Assembly: GCA_016928755.1 (NCBI GenBank) | Contig: JAFGKB010000169.1 | Span: forward strand, 1-5,867 | Source of the DNA: Anaerolineae bacterium | Lineage (GTDB): Bacteria > Chloroflexota > Anaerolineae > B4-G1 > SLSP01 | Length of the DNA: 5,867 bases | Direction: 5' to 3' | Shown here: piece after piece, positions 1 to 4,754 of the stretch | How the letters are laid out: each line of letters starts with the position of its first letter | How positions within the stretch are numbered: position 1 is the first letter of the stretch | Notes under the pieces: generated by a model | Told to the model about the DNA's origin: nothing | The model's database searches: none | The model's input: only the letters and a program-made list of their open reading frames with translations | Made by a program: the position numbers and the translations under genes

Positions 1-1295
1 ATATGATTAATACCACAAATCCAAGTTACTGTCCGCTCTAATCCAATCCCAAAACCACTGTGCGGGACACTGCCGTAACGGCGCAAGTCTATATACCATT
101 GGAACGCCTCTTCCGGCAAGTCGTGCTCGTGGATACGCTCCAGGAGCAAACCCGGATCGGATATACGCTCGCTGCCGCCGATAATCTCACCGTAGCCCTC
201 TGGAGCCAATAGGTCCACACTCTTGGAGACCTCTGGACGTCCGGGCCAGGGTTCCATATAGAAGGCTTTGGCCCCGGTGGGATACCCGTATACAAAGACG
301 GGCTTATCGAATAACTTGGTGAGTTCGGTCTCGTGGGGTGAGCCAAAATCCATACCCCATTCAATCTGAAGCTGCTCTTTCAATTCGGGATCATCAGTCT
401 GCTCACGAATTTCGGCTAACTTCTCAATGGCTTCATCATAGGATATGCGTGGGAAGGGTGCCGTAATCTTCTCCAAAACCCGGGGATCACGCTCCAGGAC
501 GGCCAACTCCGGTTGGCGTTTCTCTAAAACCCGTTTCACAATATGGGAGACAAATTGCTCTTCAATCTCCATCAGTTCATCCAGGTCACAAAACGCAATT
601 TCCGGTTCTAACATCCAAAATTCGGTAAGATGGCGGCGGGTCTTGGATTTCTCGGCCCGGAAAGTGGGGCCGAAGCAATAGACACGGTTAAAGGCGAAGA
701 TGTTGGCCTCATTGTAAAGCTGGCCACTTTGTGAGAGATACGCTTTGCCCTCGTCGAAGTATTCGGTCTCGAAAAGTGTTGTAGTGCCCTCACAAGCCGC
801 CGGTGTGAGAATAGGCGTATCCATATTGATAAAGTTGTTCTCATCCAGCCACTCGCGCATTGCGCTGATAATTGTGGCTCGGATACGCAAAATCGCCCAC
901 TGGCTCGGCGTGCGGATCCAGAGATGCCGCTGTTCAGACAGGAAATCTACCCCATGACTCTTCAGAGCGATAGGATAATCATCTTCTACAAACTGTACGA
1001 CTTCTAAATCTTTAATCCCTATCTCATAACCACCGGGAATGCCTGGGGCGCGGTCATCAACCCGGACGGAGCCGGTGATGATAACCGAAGACTCTTGAGG
1101 TAAGTGGATAATCGTCTCAAAGAGTTCTGGATTTAAATCATTCTTAAAAGCTACACATTGGGCGAATCCATATCCATCGCGTACTAATAAGAATACCAGT
1201 TTCCCTTTATGGGTGCGATTGTAGACCCACCCTTTTACCGTAATATCTTGGCCTTCATACTCTGCTATTTGTTCAATGCGGATAGCGGGGGTCAT
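1..1295 (-). CDS. asnS: Asparaginyl-tRNA synthetase (asparagine--tRNA ligase), 3' end cut by window edge
   Basis: Class IIb aminoacyl-tRNA synthetase that attaches asparagine to tRNA-Asn in the cytoplasm using ATP. The visible 431 residues start MTPAIRIEQIAEYEGQ and open with an OB-fold anticodon-binding domain (about residues 15-105), followed by the class II catalytic core. Motif 2 lies at residues 212-232, beginning FRAEKSKTRRHLTEFW; this spacing is typical of AsnRS, whereas AspRS has FRDED and a GAD insertion that is absent here. EIIGGSER is at 370-377 and motif 3, GFGIGLER, at 414-421, followed by TVTWICG. The reading frame is open from the start to base 3; only the last 15-30 residues should be missing compared with the usual 430-460. 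The ATG at 1295-1293 is preceded by a near-perfect Shine-Dalgarno at 1310-1304. A dedicated AsnRS implies direct charging of tRNA-Asn, though an amidotransferase route elsewhere is not excluded. The upstream neighbour on the same strand is dedA, 133 bp away. Confidence 0.97.
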   Translation of the reverse strand, partial: MTPAIRIEQIAEYEGQDITVKGWVYNRTHKGKLVFLLVRDGYGFAQCVAFKNDLNPELFETIIHLPQESSVIITGSVRVDDRAPGIPGGYEIGIKDLEVVQFVEDDYPIALKSHGVDFLSEQRHLWIRTPSQWAILRIRATIISAMREWLDENNFINMDTPILTPAACEGTTTLFETEYFDEGKAYLSQSGQLYNEANIFAFNRVYCFGPTFRAEKSKTRRHLTEFWMLEPEIAFCDLDELMEIEEQFVSHIVKRVLEKRQPELAVLERDPRVLEKITAPFPRISYDEAIEKLAEIREQTDDPELKEQLQIEWGMDFGSPHETELTKLFDKPVFVYGYPTGAKAFYMEPWPGRPEVSKSVDLLAPEGYGEIIGGSERISDPGLLLERIHEHDLPEEAFQWYIDLRRYGSVPHSGFGIGLERTVTWICGINH

Positions 1296-1303
1296 AATAA
1301 CCT

Positions 1304-1310
1304 ACCTCCT
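1304..1310 (-). promoter_or_regulatory. Ribosome binding site of asnS
   Basis: Minus-strand AGGAGGT ends 8 nt before the ATG at 1295. It is almost fully complementary to the 16S rRNA 3' end and fixes the asnS start. The surrounding AAGGAGGTAGG makes this the strongest Shine-Dalgarno in the window. Confidence 0.85.
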
Positions 1311-1327
1311 TATAATATAAGATTTTA

Positions 1328-1351
1328 CCCTGGACCGATTATGCCCCAGGG
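1328..1351 (-). promoter_or_regulatory. Inverted repeat flanking a -10-like hexamer upstream of asnS (possible promoter/operator)
   Basis: On the minus strand CCCTGG (1351-1346) and CCAGGG (1333-1328) form an inverted repeat separated by 12 nt. The spacer contains CATAAT (1343-1338), a five-of-six match to the sigma70 -10 consensus. No good -35 is visible 16-18 bp upstream, so the promoter call is weak. The geometry, two half-sites bracketing a -10, would suit a repressor operator. The same repeat in RNA could form a short stem if transcription starts further upstream. A second AT-rich stretch (1311-1320) sits too close to the Shine-Dalgarno to be a comfortable -10. Confidence 0.35.
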
Positions 1352-1372
1352 GAACTACTAAACTGTATTATT

Positions 1373-1400
1373 ACGCTCCAAGTTCGATCCCTGAGAGCGT
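1373..1400 (-). other. Inverted repeat between dedA and asnS, weak terminator candidate
   Basis: ACGCTC (1373-1378) and GAGCGT (1395-1400) are perfect complements around a 16-nt loop, 29 bp after the dedA stop codon. On the minus strand the stem is followed by AATAATACAG rather than a run of T, so it is not a classical intrinsic terminator. It could weaken read-through from dedA into asnS or mean nothing. A separate 10-bp palindrome, ACCAATTGGT, lies at 1420-1429 and overlaps the dedA stop. Confidence 0.2.
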
Positions 1401-1428
1401 CCATAACGGACAACTTGCCACCAATTGG

Positions 1429-2076
1429 TTAACTCTGTGCATTCGCCAGTTTGCGTTGACGCAAGCGGCTAACTACAAAAACCACAACCCCTATGCCACA
1501 AGCGGCAATGACGAAATGCTCATACTGGCTGATAAAATCGGTAACCAAAATCCAGTTTTGACCCAACATACGGCCGGCAAATGCCAAGAGAAAGCTCCAT
1601 AACGCTGTTCCCACCGCAGTATACATACTGAACCTGACCATATTCATCTTGGCCAACCCTGCCGGTACAGAAATCAGGCTACGGATAATCGGGACCATAC
1701 GGCCAAAGAAGATAACGTACTCATCATAACGGCCAAACCACTCCAGGGCACGATCCAAGTCTTCTTCTGTGAGCAAGAACCAATTGCCATAACGCTGGAT
1801 AAGCATTCTGACACGAGATTCATCGAGCCAGCGTCCTAAGCCATAGAAAAAGTAGGCGCCAAGCACCGAGCCAAAGGCACCGACAATAGTCACGCCCAAC
1901 AATGTAAAATCACCGTCCAATGTCAGCCATCCGGCTAACGGCAAGACGAGTTCTGAGGGGATAGGGGGGAATACATTCTCTAAGAACATAATAAACCCTA
2001 ACCCCGGATATCCCAATGTGCGGATAATAGACTGTGCCCAGTCATTAATCGCATTGAGTATGTCTGCTAAATGCAT
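1429..2076 (-). CDS. DedA-family membrane protein (UptA-like undecaprenyl phosphate translocase candidate)
   Basis: A 215-aa integral membrane protein of the DedA (SNARE-associated/VTT) superfamily, full length for the family (about 200-220 aa). The signature is complete: E33 followed by the re-entrant loop FPPIPSE (36-42), then FFGRMVPIIR (123-132) and VPAG (137-140) with M144 and F149. Hydrophobic segments lie at about 25-50, 58-82, 120-140, 150-172 and 187-205, and the C-terminus is basic (RLRQRK). Members of this family, including the Bacillus and Staphylococcus UptA proteins, recycle the C55-P lipid carrier across the cytoplasmic membrane for wall and glycan synthesis. Other DedA proteins affect membrane potential or phosphatidylethanolamine handling, so the substrate here is inferred. 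The ATG at 2076 has AGGAGT at 2090-2085, 8 nt upstream. A promoter with extended -10 lies at 2133-2125. The gene is divergent from the Cys-protein/hydrolase operon and upstream of asnS. Confidence 0.93.
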   Translation of the reverse strand: MHLADILNAINDWAQSIIRTLGYPGLGFIMFLENVFPPIPSELVLPLAGWLTLDGDFTLLGVTIVGAFGSVLGAYFFYGLGRWLDESRVRMLIQRYGNWFLLTEEDLDRALEWFGRYDEYVIFFGRMVPIIRSLISVPAGLAKMNMVRFSMYTAVGTALWSFLLAFAGRMLGQNWILVTDFISQYEHFVIAACGIGVVVFVVSRLRQRKLANAQS

Positions 2077-2084
2077 AAATATCT

Positions 2085-2090
2085 ACTCCT
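2085..2090 (-). promoter_or_regulatory. Ribosome binding site of the dedA-family gene
   Basis: Minus-strand AGGAGT ends 8 nt before the ATG at 2076-2074. Good match and spacing; it supports the chosen start. Confidence 0.75.
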
Positions 2091-2124
2091 GTATTGATTG
2101 TCGCTTTTTTTCAACTTCTGACAG

Positions 2125-2133
2125 ATTATACCA
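2125..2133 (-). promoter_or_regulatory. Extended -10 promoter of the dedA-family gene
   Basis: On the minus strand TGGTATAAT (2133-2125) is a perfect sigma70 -10 hexamer with the TG extension. The -35 at 17 bp spacing is poor (ATATTG at 2153-2148); TTGCTA at 2150-2145 is a better hexamer but at only 14 bp. Extended -10 promoters often tolerate a weak -35. Predicted transcription start is near 2118, giving a leader of about 42 nt. Confidence 0.6.
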
Positions 2134-2170
2134 CATTGTCATCTTAGCAATATTTCCACCGAAACGGGAA

Positions 2171-2192
2171 ATTTATCAAAAATTTATCAAAA
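2171..2192 (+). repeat. Two tandem copies of an 11-bp A/T-rich repeat upstream of the operon promoter
   Basis: ATTTATCAAAA occurs twice head-to-tail (2171-2181 and 2182-2192), and a diverged third copy, AATTATCAAA, lies at 2235-2244. The 11-bp period puts both copies on the same face of the helix, and the pair ends 5 bp before the -35 box. This position fits an UP element contacted by RNA polymerase alpha subunits or a tandem activator site. It could also simply be AT-rich sequence. Confidence 0.55.
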
Positions 2193-2197
2193 AGACC

Positions 2198-2226
2198 TTG
2201 AAAAAACAGCCCGGATGTGTTATCAT
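2198..2226 (+). promoter_or_regulatory. Sigma70-type promoter for the Cys-protein/hydrolase operon
   Basis: TTGAAA (2198-2203) and TATCAT (2221-2226) are separated by exactly 17 bp, and TGT directly before the -10 gives an extended -10. Both hexamers match consensus at five of six positions. The predicted start is near 2233, which gives a leader of roughly 229 nt before the ATG at 2462. The A-rich tandem repeat lies immediately upstream. ATTGTC at 2225-2230 overlaps the -10 and is mirrored by GACAAT at 2246-2251, a possible operator around the start site. Confidence 0.6.
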
Positions 2227-2305
2227 TGTCCCGAAATTATCAAATGACAATCAGGTGTGAGATTTTCAGCCAAGGGATTAAGCTATATTTTATTGGTTAT
2301 ATGCG

Positions 2306-2392
2306 AGTACTCCTTCAAGGTATGATTGACAGGCAGTTTGACAGCATATGTAGACGGCTTTTAACCCGTTATCTAAAACTTGAAAGAGTACT
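2306..2392 (+). repeat. 14-bp imperfect inverted repeat enclosing about 59 nt in the operon leader (structured RNA or MITE-like element)
   Basis: The left arm AGTACTCCTTCAAG (2306-2319) is the reverse complement of the right arm CTTGAAAGAGTACT (2379-2392) except for one mismatch (C2313 opposite A2385). The enclosed 59 nt contain a small hairpin, ACGG (2354-2357) with CCGT (2366-2369), and a direct repeat TTGACAG at 2326-2332 and 2338-2344. In RNA this would fold into a long closing stem with an internal hairpin, within the leader of the downstream operon. I do not recognise T-box, cobalamin, ydaO or other common riboswitch signatures. Alternatives are a DNA-looping operator pair or a short element with terminal inverted repeats, but no flanking target-site duplication is visible. 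Confidence 0.5.
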
Positions 2393-2461
2393 AGGTTGGT
2401 TGAGCCTCATAAAACAGCTCTATAAATTTAGGAGCACATAGGTCGATGGTGTAGGAGTTAT

Positions 2462-2845
2462 ATGTATCCAGATAGCGAGATTCTTTTTCCACCACGTTGT
2501 ATTCCACAGTTGCGTGATTTACGCGGCCCTGAATGGCAGCGCTTAATTGAGCGGATCAGTGATTTACCGCATAACCATGAAGAGGTGTTAGCTTTTGGTT
2601 TGATGATGATTAAACAGGGCAGTTGTTTGACCTGTGACCTTGATAGTTACCGGGCCTCATTAGGCTGTTGTACTTGTGCCCGGCGTACTATCAGTGGGTT
2701 TAAGCGTGATGATCAAGCATTGCTAGAAATCTATGATCGCGCCCTTAAGGAAGTACGTGCCTTCATTAATAAAAATGGGTTGGCATTGTCTGTGAAGTTG
2801 ATGCTTGAGGAAGCGTTAGAAGCACCTGTGTTACGATTAAGGTAG
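2462..2845 (+). CDS. Conserved-looking hypothetical protein with a CxxC...CCxC cysteine cluster
   Basis: A 127-aa soluble, mostly helical protein that I cannot assign to a named family. No signal peptide or membrane segment is visible. The N-terminal part (8-35) contains LRDLRGPEWQRLIERI. The centre carries five cysteines in a compact cluster: C55-L-T-C58, then ten residues, then C69-C70-T-C72, plus an isolated C13. Two CxxC pairs this close suggest binding of Zn2+ or an Fe-S cluster, or redox activity. The C-terminal third (83-127) is predicted helical. I have an impression of similar short proteins in Chloroflexota genomes, but this is memory, not a search. The ATG at 2462 follows AGGAG (2453-2457) with a short 4-nt spacer; no better in-frame start exists before M48. 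The gene ends 9 nt before the hydrolase ATG and is almost certainly cotranscribed with it from the promoter at 2198-2226. Confidence 0.82.
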   Translation: MYPDSEILFPPRCIPQLRDLRGPEWQRLIERISDLPHNHEEVLAFGLMMIKQGSCLTCDLDSYRASLGCCTCARRTISGFKRDDQALLEIYDRALKEVRAFINKNGLALSVKLMLEEALEAPVLRLR

Positions 2846-2846
2846 G
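2839..2846 (+). promoter_or_regulatory. Ribosome binding site of the hydrolase gene, selecting ATG 2855 over TTG 2852
   Basis: AAGGTAGG at 2839-2846 overlaps the stop of the preceding gene. It sits 8 nt before ATG 2855 and only 5 nt before the adjacent TTG at 2852. The ATG is therefore the likelier start, and the protein would begin MAARRLWF. Overlap with the upstream stop codon suggests translational coupling. Confidence 0.6.
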
Positions 2847-2854
2847 TATACTTG

Positions 2855-4474
2855 ATGGCAGCGCGCCGCTTGTGGTTTGCGCTTTTATTGCTTGCGATAC
2901 TCGTAAGCAGTGTAGCCTTGTTGCTTTCAGGCAGCCGGTTCAACATACGACAGAGACTCTTTGCCGTCACCGGTGAGGAAGCCCTGGTCCCCCAACTACG
3001 GGGATTAATTCAATGGGCCTTTCGTTGGACACGCCTCTTACCTCAAACGGCTGCGGATGTCCCTGTTTCTTATACAAATCTGCCCCCTTTTGGCGTCAAT
3101 ACATTCCTGGAACAAGAAGTTGAGACGGCTAAGCGCGAGCTAAGTATCCAGATGATTGCGGATGCCGGTTTTCACTGGCTCCGCCAATCATTCCCCTGGT
3201 ATGATATTGAAATTCACGGCAAAGGCGATTTTGAAGACCGCCGCCATGAACCCCCGCGCTCAGCATGGGAAAAGTACGATAACATTGTTGACTTGACCGC
3301 ACAATACGGGTTAGACCTTATCGTGCGCCTGGAAGCCCCGCCGGTTTGGTCACGCCAGGATGGCATTGCGCGAGGAGAATTTGGCCCACCGGATAACTTC
3401 GCGGACTATACTGACTATGCCGCCGCCGTGGCCAGCCGTTACCAGGGGCGACTGCGTTTCTATCAAGTATGGAATGAACCGAATATATACCCTGAATGGG
3501 GAAATCAGCCGGTTGACCCGGAGGCCTATACCGAATTACTATGCCAAACGTACCGGCGGATTAAGGCCATAGACCCAGAGGCCGTCATTATCAGCGGGGC
3601 CTTGGCCCCTACGGCTGAATTGGGGAGTTGGAACCCCAGTTACCAGGGTAATAATTTGATGGATGTAGTCTATTTGCAGCGTATGTATAACGCCGGGGCG
3701 GGTGAATGCTTTGATGTTTTAGCCGTCAATGACTATATGCTCTGGTCTGGCCCTACCGACCAACGTATGCGCCCCACACAAGGTAACATTAATTTCTCCC
3801 GCCCATTGTGGGTACGGGATGTGATGGTAGCTAATGGGGACGCGCATAAGCCTATCTGGTTAAGTGAAATGAATAGCAATGTAGCCCCCGACGATATTTA
3901 CCCCCGCTATGGGCGCGTTACGATTGAACAACAAGCACGCTATGCTCCCTTGGCTTATGAGCAAATTCAACACGCCTGGCCCTGGGCCGGTGTAACCACG
4001 GTGTGGTTTTTTAAACGGGCCACCGATTTGGAACGCGATCAGCCGATGTATTACTTCCGAATGGTCGAGCCTGATTTTACGCCGACCCCACTTTATACCA
4101 GTTTATCCGCGTACTTGAACACCTTAGAACCGGTGCTTTATCAAGGATACCACCAGGAAAACACCTGGCAGCTTGAATATACCGGGCCGTGGGAAGAGGT
4201 GGCGGATACACAGGCTATATTAAGCCAATATTACCAGGCCAGCGCAGCCGGGGCACAAGTCTCTTTCACCTGGGAAGGGCGGTCTATAACATTGCTTCCT
4301 GGTAACTATGAGACAGGCACTTTACAGGTTATTGAGGATGAGGGGAATTCTAAAGAGATACCGCTTAATGGCCAGCCCGTAGTCCTGTCCCGGCACCTTC
4401 TCAGTGCACAACGTAAACTTGAGTTAATAGTTGTGGACGGTCAAGTTACCCTTGATGCTCTACAGGTAAAATAA
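2855..4474 (+). CDS. Membrane-anchored clan GH-A glycoside hydrolase-like protein (GH5/GH39-like barrel) with C-terminal beta-sandwich
   Basis: A 539-aa protein numbered from ATG 2855. Residues 4-5 are RR, followed by one hydrophobic helix (6-25) without a lipobox Cys, so it is a signal anchor or an uncleaved signal peptide with the body outside the membrane. A linker (29-75) leads into a (beta/alpha)8 barrel starting near PPFGVN (77-82), with HWLRQ at 107-111. The motif WNEPN (206-210) gives the acid/base E208. The motif LSEMN (336-340) gives the nucleophile E338. These two glutamates define the retaining hydrolases of clan GH-A. The barrel ends around 425. The tail (about 430-539) looks like a beta-sandwich carbohydrate-binding or galactose-binding-like module ending DALQV. 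The substrate and exact GH family cannot be read from sequence. Either role, glycan degradation or remodelling of the cell's own envelope polysaccharide, is possible. It is the second gene of the operon, after the Cys-cluster protein. Confidence 0.85.
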   Translation: MAARRLWFALLLLAILVSSVALLLSGSRFNIRQRLFAVTGEEALVPQLRGLIQWAFRWTRLLPQTAADVPVSYTNLPPFGVNTFLEQEVETAKRELSIQMIADAGFHWLRQSFPWYDIEIHGKGDFEDRRHEPPRSAWEKYDNIVDLTAQYGLDLIVRLEAPPVWSRQDGIARGEFGPPDNFADYTDYAAAVASRYQGRLRFYQVWNEPNIYPEWGNQPVDPEAYTELLCQTYRRIKAIDPEAVIISGALAPTAELGSWNPSYQGNNLMDVVYLQRMYNAGAGECFDVLAVNDYMLWSGPTDQRMRPTQGNINFSRPLWVRDVMVANGDAHKPIWLSEMNSNVAPDDIYPRYGRVTIEQQARYAPLAYEQIQHAWPWAGVTTVWFFKRATDLERDQPMYYFRMVEPDFTPTPLYTSLSAYLNTLEPVLYQGYHQENTWQLEYTGPWEEVADTQAILSQYYQASAAGAQVSFTWEGRSITLLPGNYETGTLQVIEDEGNSKEIPLNGQPVVLSRHLLSAQRKLELIVVDGQVTLDALQVK

Positions 4475-4487
4475 GGGTCAGACCTTA
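4472..4487 (+). other. Short inverted repeat over the hydrolase stop codon, weak terminator candidate
   Basis: TAAGG (4472-4476) pairs with CCTTA (4483-4487) around a 6-nt loop; an alternative register pairs GGTC with GACC around A4480. Four A residues and then mixed sequence follow rather than a T run, so on the plus strand it is a poor intrinsic terminator. It could protect the mRNA 3' end or be incidental. Confidence 0.2.
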
Positions 4488-4621
4488 AAACTACACCGGC
4501 CTTGGTTAACCGACTATTTCGCACACAAGCTTTCTTAATTATGGCAACGTTCATTAATATATAGGTAGATTAGGACTTTTGTGGTCTACGTGCCTTTATT
4601 CGCCCTTTGTCATCTTTGAAG

Positions 4622-4627
4622 TATAAT
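4622..4627 (+). promoter_or_regulatory. Possible -10 box of the gyrA promoter
   Basis: A perfect TATAAT stands 127 bp before the TTG start of gyrA. The 17-bp-spaced -35 is poor (TTCGCC at 4599-4604) and there is no TG extension, so only the -10 supports it. Predicted start is near 4634, giving a leader of about 120 nt. gyrA promoters often respond to supercoiling through weak promoter geometry, but nothing here proves that. Confidence 0.4.
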
Positions 4628-4741
4628 CATTGTTAGCGTTATGGGGAACATTGAGTTTACACATAGTCGGCATACCACAAAGAAGTGTTTTCTTTTGCTG
4701 TCAAAACTAAGCGTTTGGGATGCTGTGATGTAGTCCCCTCT

Positions 4742-4746
4742 GGAGG
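4742..4746 (+). promoter_or_regulatory. Ribosome binding site that fixes the gyrA start at TTG 4755
   Basis: GGAGG lies 8 nt before an in-frame TTG at 4755-4757 but 29 nt before the first ATG (4776). The preceding codon in frame is TAA (4752-4754), so TTG is the first possible codon. The ATG has only a weak GAAAG 7 nt upstream. CCTC just before GGAGG could partly pair with it, but the loop would be very tight. Confidence 0.7.
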
Positions 4747-4754
4747 CCTATTAA

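Larger units (their letters stand above)
2077..2461. other. Divergent intergenic regulatory region, 385 bp
   Basis: This AT-rich stretch separates the minus-strand dedA gene from the plus-strand operon. It holds a promoter for each side, an 11-bp tandem repeat, several ATTGTC/GACAAT hexamers (2097-2102, 2135-2140 and 2225-2230 on plus; 2246-2251 on minus), and a long leader with a strong inverted repeat. A 74-codon open frame starts at GTG 2217 and ends at 2441, but it lacks a Shine-Dalgarno and any recognisable domain, so I do not annotate it as a gene. I see no tRNA, CRISPR or transposase here. Confidence 0.7.
4475..4754 (+). other. Intergenic region upstream of gyrA, 280 bp
   Basis: This holds the end of the hydrolase operon and the gyrA promoter/leader. 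Visible items are the weak hairpin at its left edge, a TATAAT hexamer at 4622-4627, an AT-rich 6-bp hairpin AAAGAA/TTCTTT (4679-4684 and 4690-4695, 5-nt loop), and a 30-codon ORF at 4641-4733 with no Shine-Dalgarno. No RNA gene or repeat family is recognised. Confidence 0.6.

Noticed and set aside
89..1290. Several open frames of 70-91 codons on both strands at 89-364, 445-681, 608-844 and 745-957
   Set aside because: All are overlapped by the asnS frame, which carries the conserved class II motifs; these are out-of-frame shadows without domains or ribosome binding sites.
1372..1423. T-arm-like string GTTCGATCC followed by CCACCA, resembling a tRNA 3' end
   Set aside because: The bases flanking the TTCGATC loop do not pair into a T-stem, and no acceptor, D or anticodon arms can be drawn at the right distances.
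1296..1428. T-box leader controlling asnS
   Set aside because: The gap is only 133 nt and lacks the conserved AGGGTGGNACCGCG-type sequence and the antiterminator/terminator pair.
2306..2392. Insertion sequence or MITE with 14-bp terminal inverted repeats
   Set aside because: No target-site duplication flanks the arms, there is no second copy in the window and no transposase; kept only as an alternative to a structured leader.
4502..4511. TTGGTTAAC shared between 1424-1432 and 4503-4510 as a possible repeat or attachment site
   Set aside because: Only about 9 bases match, the flanks differ, and no integrase or element boundary is present.
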